The notes beneath the pieces are model-generated. The model saw only the letters and a list, made by a program, of their open reading frames with translations, made no database searches and was not told where the DNA came from. A DNA stretch of 16,282 nt from CAZPCZ01 sp964585225 (GTDB lineage Bacteria; Patescibacteriota; Patescibacteriia; JACPHY01): positions 1-16,282 of the forward strand of contig CAZPCZ010000028.1 in the NCBI GenBank assembly GCA_964585225.1, written 5' to 3'. A program made the position numbers and the translations under genes. Positions 1 through 6,059 of this stretch are shown in pieces (positions within the stretch are counted from its first letter, which is position 1; each line of letters begins with the position of its first letter).

Positions 1-119
1 GCATCGTCTGATCCATCATCCACGACAATCACGTCCGGGATGTGCTCCCGGACGTTCCGGACGACCGCCCCGACCGTCCGCTCCTCGTTGTAGGCGGGGA
101 TGATGACGATGGTGCGCAT
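1..119 (-). CDS. Family 2 glycosyltransferase, N-terminal fragment
   Basis: Only the first 39 codons are inside the window; the gene continues past base 1. The visible N-terminus reads MRTIVIIPAYNEE and then, about 20 residues on, VIVVDDGSDD. These are the first beta strand (IPAYNEE) and the nucleotide-binding DDGS motif of GT-A fold, family GT2 (dolichol-phosphate-mannose-synthase-like) transferases, which move a sugar from a nucleotide- or lipid-linked donor at the inner face of the membrane. The ATG at 117-119 is the only sensible start. No Shine-Dalgarno is seen; an octamer repeat tract lies directly upstream. It lies downstream of a sugar-nucleotide epimerase on the same strand, which fits a glycan-building pair. 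The acceptor and linkage cannot be told from the fragment. Confidence 0.85.
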   Translation of the reverse strand, partial: MRTIVIIPAYNEERTVGAVVRNVREHIPDVIVVDDGSDD

Positions 120-233
120 AGATACGGATAATGCGGATCAGCCGCGCTGATGATGCGGATACGCGGATACCGATACGATTCGCGTCATCGGCATATCTGC
201 ATCATCTGCTCGATCCATCCGCATCATCCGTAT
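120..233. repeat. Degenerate octamer (GCGGATAC-type) repeat tract
   Basis: The gap between epimerase and glycosyltransferase is filled by variants of one 8-base word. GCGGATAC occurs twice back to back at 155-170, followed by CGATACGA. ATACGGAT and ATGCGGAT sit at 121-138, and the reverse-complement forms (GCATATCT, CATCCGCATC, ATCCGTATTC) fill 190-235. The same word family recurs at 1299-1326 and 1713-1757. No gene is seen here. Confidence 0.7.
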
Positions 234-1244
234 TCAGTACCCGAGCAGTCCTCTGTGTGCCTGGGCAAACTCAATGGACTTCTTCAACCCGTCCTCGAGC
301 CGGACGATGGGCATCCATCCGAGGAGCTCGCGCGCGAGCGTGATGTCCGGGAGCCCCAAAGGCGTCATGAAGAGCAACGGTTCCTCAAATTTCACCTGCG
401 ATGCCGACCCCGTGAGCTCGATGATCTTTCGGGCGACGTCTGCAAGTCGATGCTCCTCCGGGTTCCCGAAGTTCATCGGGCCTCCTTCATCGCTGCCCAT
501 GAGCTTGACGAGGCCAGAAACGACGTCGTCCACATACGTGAGCGAGGTCGAGAACGACTCGTCCCCGTAGATCGTCAGGTCCTTCCCCTCGAGCGCGTTC
601 ACGATGAAGTCCGGCATCATCTCACCAATGCGCAGCCGCTGGCGCGGCCCATACGTGCGGAACAAACGCGCGATCTTCGCCTGCACCCCGTACTGCTGCC
701 GGTACGTCACGACCGCGGTCTCCGCGAAGCGCTTCCCCTCGTCGTAGCACGCGCGGGGCGAGAGGTGGTCGAGCGGGCCGTACTGGTCCTCGCGGTGGAA
801 CCGGACATTCGGATTCCGCGCACCGTACACGACTGCAGACGATGCGATGAGGAACTTCGCCTCGTACTTCTGCGCGAGATGGAGCGCGTTCACGGTCCCG
901 TGTGCGTTCGCGAGCAACGTCGCGACGCGCATCGCCTCGAAGTCCTTCGGCGAGGTCGGGCACGCGAGGTGGTAGATCTCCTGAACGCCCTGGAACTTCA
1001 CCTTGAACCGCTCGAGCTCCGGGAACGACTCGAGGTCCATCGGGACCGTCACGTCGTGCTTGATGAAAATGAAGTCCGGATTCGAGAGGAGGTGCTGGAT
1101 GTTCTGCTGGATCCCAGACACGAAGTTATCCACGCAGATGACCTTTCCAGACTTCAAGAGCGCCTCGCACAGGTGCGAACCGAGGAACCCCGCCCCACCG
1201 GTCACGAGGATGTTTGGTTTGTCGAAGATGGGTTTGGTGAACAT
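234..1244 (-). CDS. NAD-dependent epimerase/dehydratase, UDP-glucuronate decarboxylase-like
   Basis: This is a 336-residue extended short-chain dehydrogenase/reductase. It has the Rossmann motif TGGAGFLG (residues 15-22), an acidic residue after strand 2 (D39, selects NAD), HLACPTSP (92-99), the catalytic serine region ASSAVVYG (134-141) and the catalytic Y167xxxK171 inside SPRACYDEGKR. The combination HLACPxSP plus CYDEGKR is typical of UDP-glucuronate decarboxylase (UDP-xylose synthase), which oxidises and decarboxylates UDP-glucuronate in the cytoplasm. Length is normal for soluble family members. The start ATG (1242-1244) precedes the first beta strand by about 10 residues, as expected, but no Shine-Dalgarno is seen. 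The next gene downstream is a glycosyltransferase, so the product probably feeds a surface glycan. A related UDP-sugar 4-epimerase or dTDP-glucose dehydratase is possible but fits the YDEGK motif less well. Confidence 0.85.
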   Translation of the reverse strand: MFTKPIFDKPNILVTGGAGFLGSHLCEALLKSGKVICVDNFVSGIQQNIQHLLSNPDFIFIKHDVTVPMDLESFPELERFKVKFQGVQEIYHLACPTSPKDFEAMRVATLLANAHGTVNALHLAQKYEAKFLIASSAVVYGARNPNVRFHREDQYGPLDHLSPRACYDEGKRFAETAVVTYRQQYGVQAKIARLFRTYGPRQRLRIGEMMPDFIVNALEGKDLTIYGDESFSTSLTYVDDVVSGLVKLMGSDEGGPMNFGNPEEHRLADVARKIIELTGSASQVKFEEPLLFMTPLGLPDITLARELLGWMPIVRLEDGLKKSIEFAQAHRGLLGY

Positions 1245-1247
1245 ACA

Positions 1248-1721
1248 CTATACGGATGATGCGGGACCAACCGCTTCGCGGTCGGTGCCCTCGCGCAGAT
1301 GATGCGGATATGCGGATACGGTACGGAATGGAGCTTTTGAATTGAGTACCCGTCGCGGTATGAGTGTCCGCTGTCGAAAATTGATCAGCATCCCGAGTTT
1401 GCAATTCAAAACAACGAGGTACCGGAGTAATTGATCGTAATCGGCACGATCGATCACCTTCTTGGTTTTGAGCTCCATCACCATAACTTCGGCAACAAGA
1501 AAGTCCACTCGGTGCCTTCCGGGTTGTTCTCCTTCAAAGAGCGGGGGTAGCACATACTCTCGTTGGTAGGGGATGCCACGTTCTCTGAGATACCTCTCGA
1601 TGGCATCCGCGTACTGCTTCTCGGAGCAGAATCGCCCAAGCGCATTCTGTACCGCGAAGCAGATGCCGTTGAGTTGGTAGGTGAGATCACCGTACACCAA
1701 ATCATCGCCTCGCATCCGCAT
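1248..1721 (-). CDS. GxxExxY family protein
   Basis: The frame is open from 1853, but the part matching the family begins at the ATG at 1719-1721 (or the ATG two codons on, 1713-1715), because the protease gene ends at 1760 and the stretch before it is repeat. The protein is 157 residues: YQLNGICFAVQNALGR, SEKQYADAI, a strand with RVDFLV (D73), VMELKTK (E83-x-K85), DQLLRYL and LGMLINF (109-114). This D...ExK layout is the PD-(D/E)xK-nuclease-like core of the small GxxExxY family, whose role is unknown. Family similarity stops near residue 132. The last 24 residues are encoded by an octamer repeat tract and a hairpin, so the natural stop seems to have been lost or displaced. The gene looks clearly lower in G+C than its neighbours and lies between two copies of the same repeat tract, suggesting acquisition. 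Confidence 0.8.
   Translation of the reverse strand: MRMRGDDLVYGDLTYQLNGICFAVQNALGRFCSEKQYADAIERYLRERGIPYQREYVLPPLFEGEQPGRHRVDFLVAEVMVMELKTKKVIDRADYDQLLRYLVVLNCKLGMLINFRQRTLIPRRVLNSKAPFRTVSAYPHHLREGTDREAVGPASSV
1263..1290 (-). other. Stem-loop inside the 3' end of the GxxExxY frame
   Basis: On the minus strand the arms ACCGACCGC and GCGGTTGGT (one G-U pair) close a three-base GAA loop, with GGGC/CCC outside. No T-run follows on the minus strand, so it is at best a weak terminator. It sits within the last codons of the open frame, which is unusual for a terminator and supports the view that the frame has run into former intergenic DNA. Confidence 0.5.
1299..1326. repeat. GCGGATAY octamer repeat tract (second copy)
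   Basis: GATGCGGATATGCGGATACGG is a tandem of the same 8-base word that fills 120-233. It forms part of the extended C-terminus of the GxxExxY protein. Confidence 0.6.
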
Positions 1722-1757
1722 ATCAGCATATCCGCTAGAATCCGCGTATCCGTATTG
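1713..1757. repeat. GCGGATAY octamer repeat tract (third copy)
   Basis: It reads on the plus strand as CGCATATC, AGCATATC, CGCTAGAATC, CGCGTATC, CGTATTG: five degenerate copies of the reverse-complement word. It lies between the protease stop (1760-1762) and the start of the GxxExxY gene, and contains that gene's candidate start codons. Confidence 0.65.
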
Positions 1758-1759
1758 TA

Positions 1760-3793
1760 TCACGGAACCGGCTGTGCGAGGCCAACCTCCCGCCCCTCGA
1801 TCGGCGATCCGTCGGGGTACGCGATCGCGGAGACCCGGACGACGTCCCGCCATTGGAAGCCGTTCTTGAGGAATGCAAGGGTCGAGGTGAAACGGCGTCG
1901 TTGCCCAGCGGTGATGAGGTAGCGCTCACCGTCTCGTACATCCTCGAGGATCGTGCCGGCTGGTGGTTCAACTCCCGCGATCGGTGTGCCCACACGGTAC
2001 GTCACGAAGAATGCATCCGGCACGTCCACCGTCCGCGCGGCCCATCGCTCCCCGTAGATTGCCCGCGCGGTCTCCTCGCTCGGGACCCACCGAAGCACGC
2101 CGGTGGTCTCCACCGCGTATACCTTCGGATCGGTTTGGATCTTCACGAGGAATGTCCCGGGCCGGATGGTGACGAGCCCGCCGAGCGGGAATGCCGCGAG
2201 TACCACGTCGCTGACACGCTGGACGCCATTCGCATCCGCGTACCACGACCGGAACGTCTGGGCGTCGGGGAACGCATACCGTTTCCCGTCCGATCCGACG
2301 ATGTAGACAGTCGCTGGACTCCCGCGCAACAGCGAGCCCGTGCCAATCGGCGCGGTGGTCGCTCGCGCGAAGACGACGCGCGCGGGTCCGATCGTCGTCG
2401 TCCCCACCGTTGCGGTGAGTTCCGCAATCCCCTCCTCGGATGCGCGGATTGTCACGGTCGCTGCACCCTGTCCATCGGTCGTCACACGACTCGGCTCCAC
2501 CACGTCGCTCGCCCGAGTTGACTGGGCCACCGCTTCTCGCCCGATAATCGCGATCCCGTTCGCGCTCTTGATCTCTATGCGCACCGCGACGGCATCCCCG
2601 ATGCCTGCGAGCGCTGCGCCTGGGGTGAGGCGCGATTGCGCTGCGCTCGGCACCGCGCTCGCAAGCTGCTGCGCCTCGGTGACCGCCCGCGCGATGTTCA
2701 GTCGTCCGCTCCCGAGCTGATCGGCGGTCACGTGCGCGTTCCCGCTCACCGCATCGGTCGTCCGCTTGAGGAGCGCGATGACCTCCTGCGGTGTCGCGGT
2801 CGGGAGGAACCCGCGGATGAGCGATGCTGCGCCGGCAGCGATCGGCGCAGCGAACGACGTCCCGGAGAAGAACCCGCCGTACGCTTGGCTGAACGTCGTC
2901 GCGGTAATGGTCCCGCCGAGCCGAATGATGGCGTGCCCGGGGTCGTGGAAGAGCGCGCCAACGATACGCTCGCCCGGCGCGGAGAGGTCTACGCAGCGTC
3001 CGTAGCTCGAGAACGCCGCCTTCTCATCGGTTCGATTCGTCGCCGCGACGCCGAGGACCGATTGACCGTCGAGTCCGGAGCAGATCGGGTACACCGGAAA
3101 CCGTGTCAGGTCGCCCTGCCCGCGACGATCCTCATTCCCGCCGGCCGCGACGACGAGGACCCCGCGCGCCTCCGCATCGGCGATCGCTTGGTCGAGGTCG
3201 GTTGATCGCTCGTCACCAACGAAACTCAGGTTAATGATCGTCGCACCCTCGTCCACCGCGTAGCGGATCGCCGGAAGCACGGTCTCGACGTCGCCGGACC
3301 CGTCGCTCCGGAGCACGCGGAGCGGCATGATCTTCGCGAGCCAATCAATCCCCGCGATCCCCTCGCCGTTGTTCCCGCGCGCGGCGATGATGCCGGCGAC
3401 GAGTGTCCCGTGGTGGAGGTCGCGGGGGTCAGAACCCACGACGTCGTAGTTCGGGGACGGATCGGGGTCGTTCCCAACGAAGTCCCACCCGTGGACGTCG
3501 TCAATGAACCCGTTCCGATCATCGTCAAGGTTGTTCCCGGGCGTCTCGCCGGGATTCGTCCACATCGCGTCCTGGAGATCCGGATGGTCGAGATCCACGC
3601 CGACGTCAATGACGGCGACCACCGCGCTCGGATTCCCGACCGTGATGTCCCACGCTGCCGGAGCACCAATCTTCTCCAGGTACCACTGGTGGGCGTAGAA
3701 GGCGTCGGAGGGGACGAGCGCCCACGCGCTCGCGGGAGCGAGCGCGAAGGTAAGAGGTAAGAGGTAAGAGGTAAGAATTTTCCCGACACGCAT
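1760..3793 (-). CDS. Secreted subtilisin-family (S8) serine protease with C-terminal surface module
   Basis: This is a 677-residue secreted endopeptidase. It has a signal peptide (residues 1-25, ending ASAWA) and no inhibitory propeptide: the mature chain opens at once with HQWYLEKIGAPAAWD. The S8 domain (about 35-374) holds the full triad, D63 in AVIDVGVD, H128 in HHGTLVAG and S313 in SGTSFAAP, plus oxyanion N220 in AAGGNE and an acidic NNLDDDRNGFIDDV stretch (87-100) typical of calcium-binding subtilisins. An invasin-like Ig domain follows (about 390-480). The tail (484-610) is a surface module, GSDGKRYAFP...SWYAD...TDPKVYAV...DVPDAFF, shared with the 1225-residue surface protein of this locus, then a half-length degenerate second copy (about 628-677). 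The likely role is processing or turnover of surface proteins. The gene starts 34 bases after the TPR gene, probably in one transcript. The signal peptide is built on a heptamer repeat. Confidence 0.93.
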   Translation of the reverse strand: MRVGKILTSYLLPLTFALAPASAWALVPSDAFYAHQWYLEKIGAPAAWDITVGNPSAVVAVIDVGVDLDHPDLQDAMWTNPGETPGNNLDDDRNGFIDDVHGWDFVGNDPDPSPNYDVVGSDPRDLHHGTLVAGIIAARGNNGEGIAGIDWLAKIMPLRVLRSDGSGDVETVLPAIRYAVDEGATIINLSFVGDERSTDLDQAIADAEARGVLVVAAGGNEDRRGQGDLTRFPVYPICSGLDGQSVLGVAATNRTDEKAAFSSYGRCVDLSAPGERIVGALFHDPGHAIIRLGGTITATTFSQAYGGFFSGTSFAAPIAAGAASLIRGFLPTATPQEVIALLKRTTDAVSGNAHVTADQLGSGRLNIARAVTEAQQLASAVPSAAQSRLTPGAALAGIGDAVAVRIEIKSANGIAIIGREAVAQSTRASDVVEPSRVTTDGQGAATVTIRASEEGIAELTATVGTTTIGPARVVFARATTAPIGTGSLLRGSPATVYIVGSDGKRYAFPDAQTFRSWYADANGVQRVSDVVLAAFPLGGLVTIRPGTFLVKIQTDPKVYAVETTGVLRWVPSEETARAIYGERWAARTVDVPDAFFVTYRVGTPIAGVEPPAGTILEDVRDGERYLITAGQRRRFTSTLAFLKNGFQWRDVVRVSAIAYPDGSPIEGREVGLAQPVP
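3749..3776. repeat. Heptamer tract GGTAAGA x4 inside the protease signal peptide
   Basis: Four exact tandem copies of GGTAAGA (plus strand) occupy 3749-3776. On the coding (minus) strand they read TCTTACC and encode the signal-peptide core ILTSYLLPLT. Because 7 is not a multiple of 3, gain or loss of one unit would shift the reading frame of the protease. Confidence 0.9.
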
Positions 3794-3805
3794 AACGAGG
3801 AGATT

Positions 3806-3825
3806 GGGAGGGTCCTACTCCTCCC
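3806..3825 (-). other. Hairpin just before the protease start codon
   Basis: GGGAGG and CCTCCC arms pair across an 8-base loop in the 34-base gap between the TPR stop and the protease ATG. On the minus strand the only purine-rich, Shine-Dalgarno-like sequence (GGGAGGAG) is the 5' arm, so it would be hidden in the stem and is in any case about 26 bases from the ATG. A hairpin of the same build lies at 5576-5595 before the 301-residue gene. Confidence 0.45.
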
Positions 3826-3827
3826 TC

Positions 3828-4496
3828 TCACCTCTTCCCTTTTAACTCTTTGAGTTCCTCCAATGCGGTCGTATTCTCCTGATCAAACACGAGGAGTTGC
3901 TCGTACCACTTGATCGCTTCCTCGGGCTGCCCATGGTCGCGGTAGTAGACGGCCATCATGGCCATGAGGTCTAAGGAACCCGGCATCACCCCGAGTCCCT
4001 TCTGGAGCACGCGCGGGATGTCTGCGGCACGGGATGGCAGGTGGTACGTGTAGAGGTTCACGAGGTTCCGGTACATGAGCGCGATCTTCGGTGCGTTATC
4101 AATCGCGAGGAGGAATTGCTCTGCCGCCATCTCGTACTTTTCCGTCTCTTCGTAGAGCTTCCCGAGGTTCTGAAACGACAAGTAGTTCCCCGGGAACCGC
4201 TGGTTCATGGTCCGGTACACCTCCGCGGCACCGTCGCGGTCCCCGAGCTCCGACTTCGCGAGCGCGAGCTCCACGTACGCATTGAAGTCGTCCCTGTTCC
4301 GTTCGATCTCCGCCTCGTTCTCCGTGATCTGCTTTCGGAGCTCCTCTACCCGCTCCGGCGCGAGGTTCACTGCGACAGGTGGCAGCCGGAGTGACGCGCG
4401 ACGAATCGCGGACTCGCGAATCGCGAGACCGATGAGCGCCGCGAGGACCACGGCGCCGAGAACGAGAATGAGTTTAGGAGATCTCAACACGTGCAC
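3828..4496 (-). CDS. Membrane-anchored tetratricopeptide repeat protein
   Basis: This is a 222-residue protein. A transmembrane segment at residues 8-26 (LILVLGAVVLAALIGLAI) follows a short basic N-terminus. Next comes a charged helix that may be a coiled coil (about 47-68, ERVEELRKQITENEAEIERN), then helical repeats. TPR-like units are clear at about 71-104 (FNAYVELALAKSELGDRDGAAEVY), 105-138 (SFQNLGKLYEETEKYEMAAEQF) and 173-206 (LMAMMAVYYRDHGQPEEAIKWYEQ), with a less regular one between. It should be a protein-protein scaffold held at the membrane; the partner is unknown. The frame opens with GTG (4494-4496), and a second GTG two codons on is an alternative; there is no ATG before the membrane segment. 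The tight spacing to the protease downstream suggests they act together, but this is inference. Confidence 0.85.
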   Translation of the reverse strand: MHVLRSPKLILVLGAVVLAALIGLAIRESAIRRASLRLPPVAVNLAPERVEELRKQITENEAEIERNRDDFNAYVELALAKSELGDRDGAAEVYRTMNQRFPGNYLSFQNLGKLYEETEKYEMAAEQFLLAIDNAPKIALMYRNLVNLYTYHLPSRAADIPRVLQKGLGVMPGSLDLMAMMAVYYRDHGQPEEAIKWYEQLLVFDQENTTALEELKELKGKR

Positions 4497-4503
4497 AATG
4501 ACG

Positions 4504-4524
4504 AATTTCTAATTCCTAATTGCT
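4504..4524. repeat. Heptamer tract AATTNCT x3
   Basis: AATTTCT, AATTCCT and AATTGCT stand in tandem just upstream of the TPR start. It is another 7-base-period tract with its own word, AT-rich in an otherwise GC-rich region. Confidence 0.65.
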
Positions 4525-4550
4525 CTCATTGACCTAATCAATTCCCTGCG

Positions 4551-4638
4551 TGCTCCTCCCCTTAGGGTAAGGGGAGGTTGGGAGGGGTTACGACGACTCG
4601 TAACTCCCCCTCGCCCCCTCTTACCCTAAGAGGGGGAA
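4551..4638. repeat. Dispersed palindromic repeat, copy A
   Basis: An 88-base element just downstream of the 301-residue gene. The left end CTCCCCTTA-GGG-TAAGGGGAG and the right end CCCCCTCTTA-CCC-TAAGAGGGGG are each perfect stem-loops, and they can also pair with each other. The centre TTACGA-CGAC-TCGTAA is a third inverted repeat. The unit can therefore fold as one long hairpin or as a three-armed cruciform. It is matched closely by copy B at 5586-5712. No protein is encoded. It resembles a REP/MITE-type element and could also end transcription, but this is untested. Confidence 0.85.
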
Positions 4639-4655
4639 TGAGCGTAATGAGAAAT

Positions 4656-5561
4656 TTACTCCGTCAGCGCGATCATCACGGGTGCGCTGACGGCGGATCT
4701 GTTCCCCACCCAATCCTCGGCCTGGACGCGAAGCTCGTATGCCTGCGGGCGCGGGAGGTCGAAGAGGCGCACCTCCCACGTGCGGTAGCCGGCGACCTCT
4801 GGAGTCGCCTCGACCCACGTGGTCGCGCGCCCGACGCGGTTCACCCCGATGCGGACGCGACTCACCGACGAACCACCGGCGTCCCGCGCAGTGCCTCGGA
4901 TGAGGAGCCAGTTTCGGTTGAGTGTCGCATCACTCACCGGTTCTGTGATCCGGACGATCGGTGGAAGCTCGTCAGCCGTCGTCCGACGCACGGTGTGCAC
5001 CGCGGTGCCAATGACCGACGCGAGCGACGCCACACGCGCGGTCCGGAGGAAGATCCCACGATCACCACGGTCGTACGACATCGGGAGTCCGGCGTCGAGG
5101 TGCGTCGGGATGCTCAGCCGCACCGTCGTCTGATCAACCGGCAAATCGCTAGTTGTCACAGTGACGAAGAGCCTTGTGCCAGCCGCAGTGACCGATTCGA
5201 ACACGCGGTCGAACGCCCACCCGTTCGTCGCCGCATCCCACACGCCGGTCGCGAGCCGACGATCGCTCCCGTCGCCCTGGAATCCAACCGCGCCGACATC
5301 CGCCCAGAGGACCACTTCCGTGAGGTCACGCTCCCACTGGGCCGTCCCCTCCTGACGGACGACGAGTGCATCGAGCACGTCGCCGCGCGGCGCGGTGATC
5401 GTGACATCCAAACTGAGCACATCCGGCTGCCCGCCGACGACTGCCTGCGGCGCCACGGCATGCGGCGTGACCGCGATCTCCGTGGTCGGAGTTGCGTGGA
5501 CGATAGTGATGCCGAGCGCGAGCGCAACAAAGGCGATCACGGCAGTGAGCAGTTTTCGCAT
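4656..5561 (-). CDS. Secreted protein with C-terminal bacterial Ig-like domain
   Basis: This is a 301-residue exported protein of unknown function. It has a signal peptide (1-23: basic MRKLL, hydrophobic core, cleavage after VHA). Residues about 48-150 form a beta-rich domain with the pattern DVTITAPRGDVLDALVV...DLTEVVLW...FDRVFESVTAAGTRLFVTV. Its strand order resembles the repeated units of the 1225-residue surface protein (LTALKV...LTGVKLYDG...ILTIAGDIS). Residues about 199-299 are an Ig-like/Big-type domain (PPIVRITEPVSDATLNRNWL...GTARDAGG...YELRVQAEDWVGNRS). There is no membrane anchor or sorting signal. The ATG at 5559-5561 directly precedes the signal peptide; no Shine-Dalgarno is placed correctly. 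The gene is flanked on both sides by the same palindromic repeat (4551-4638 and 5586-5712). It may be an accessory of the surface layer; that is inference. Confidence 0.8.
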   Translation of the reverse strand: MRKLLTAVIAFVALALGITIVHATPTTEIAVTPHAVAPQAVVGGQPDVLSLDVTITAPRGDVLDALVVRQEGTAQWERDLTEVVLWADVGAVGFQGDGSDRRLATGVWDAATNGWAFDRVFESVTAAGTRLFVTVTTSDLPVDQTTVRLSIPTHLDAGLPMSYDRGDRGIFLRTARVASLASVIGTAVHTVRRTTADELPPIVRITEPVSDATLNRNWLLIRGTARDAGGSSVSRVRIGVNRVGRATTWVEATPEVAGYRTWEVRLFDLPRPQAYELRVQAEDWVGNRSAVSAPVMIALTE

Positions 5562-5575
5562 AGTGAGTTCGTGTC

Positions 5576-5595
5576 GGGAGGATTGTGCTCCTCCC
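5576..5595 (-). other. Hairpin before the start of the 301-residue gene
   Basis: Arms GGGAGGA and TCCTCCC (7 perfect pairs) close a 6-base loop; the stem ends 14 bases before the ATG. The geometry is almost the same as at 3806-3825 before the protease. Its outer arm is the end of palindromic repeat copy B. Confidence 0.5.
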
Positions 5596-5712
5596 CGTAG
5601 GGTAAGGGGAGGTTGGGAGGGGTTACGAACGGTTCGTAATTCCCCCTCGCCCCAGTAACTCCCCCTCGCCCCCTCTTACCTTAAAAGGGGGGACCAAGGA
5701 AGGAGGGGGAAC
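5586..5712. repeat. Dispersed palindromic repeat, copy B (with internal duplication)
   Basis: It matches copy A from TGCTCCTCCCC through GGGTAAGGGGAGGTTGGGAG and beyond. The centre is TTACGAAC-G-GTTCGTAA, a perfect palindrome whose inner bases differ from copy A (CGAC) while keeping symmetry. The segment around TAATTCCCCCTCGCCCC is then duplicated in tandem (period about 18 bases) before the right-end stem TTACCTTAAAAGGGG. It lies in the leader of the 301-residue gene. Confidence 0.85.
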
Positions 5713-5730
5713 CAACTCCTCGTCATCATA

Positions 5731-5962
5731 CCACGAAACCTCCGATTGCTCGGAGGTTCCGTGTGGTTTGGCCGTCCGCTGGTCCATCAGTCGGTTCTGC
5801 AGGGACCTTCCAATGTCGCAGCGGGGATGCATCCTTGGTCCGATAGCCATCGGACCTCCTGCCCCGCAGTGACGGTCGGGAGCATGACGAGCACGAAACG
5901 GTTGTCTGGGATCGGGCAGGCCGATTGGTGTGGCCTGGGGCAACGAGTGCCCTTGTGATCCC
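5731..5962 (-). ncRNA. Candidate structured RNA of unknown family
   Basis: Four stem structures follow each other in DNA that lacks a credible protein. (1) 5731-5766: arms 5738-5745/5750-5757, ACCTCCGA with TCGGAGGT, closed by TTGC on plus, which is a GCAA (GNRA) tetraloop on minus; CACG/CGTG pair outside. (2) 5781-5807: GGTCC/GGACC with CAG/CTG inside. (3) 5821-5867: GCGGGG/CCCCGC enclosing a perfect 8-pair hairpin GGTCCGAT-AGCC-ATCGGACC. (4) 5908-5962: a three-way junction, GGGATC/GATCCC enclosing AGGCC/GGCCT and GGGCA/TGCCC hairpins. A perfect palindrome CATCGCGCGATG follows at 5994-6005. The GNRA loop weakly favours the minus strand. It could be a stand-alone RNA or the leader of the 301-residue gene. 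I could not match it to RNase P RNA, tmRNA, SRP RNA, 6S or any riboswitch I know. Confidence 0.55.
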
Positions 5963-6022
5963 TCGCGACTGTTTGCGCCGTCGTCCTCCCTCCCATCGCG
6001 CGATGCAGGTGGCCTACCTACC

Positions 6023-6057
6023 AGTGAAGAGTGAAAAGTGAAGAGTGAAAAGTGGAC
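6023..6057. repeat. Heptamer tract AGTGAAR x5
   Basis: AGTGAAG, AGTGAAA, AGTGAAG, AGTGAAA, AGTGGAC in tandem: a 7-base period (14-base for the exact unit) between the structured RNA candidate and the hairpin at 6060-6094. The reverse-complement word CACTCTTCACT also makes up the tract at 12067-12101. Confidence 0.85.
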
Positions 6058-6059
6058 AA

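Noticed and set aside
150..1259. 369-codon open frame on the plus strand
   Set aside because: Fully antisense to the epimerase, whose catalytic motifs are intact; the product is Arg/Glu/Val-rich low-complexity sequence typical of a shadow frame in GC-rich DNA.
4578..5600. 340-codon open frame on the plus strand
   Set aside because: Antisense to the secreted 301-residue gene and begins inside the palindromic repeat; the composition is that of a shadow frame.
5731..6005. RNase P RNA, tmRNA, SRP RNA or 5S rRNA
   Set aside because: The length suited RNase P or tmRNA, but the conserved GAGGAAAGTCC and ACAGAA regions, a tRNA-like end with TTCGA loop, the SRP GGAAG tetraloop domain and the 5S pattern were all absent on both strands.
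6023..6057. CRISPR-like array
   Set aside because: Units are 7 or 14 bases with no spacers; it is a simple tandem tract.
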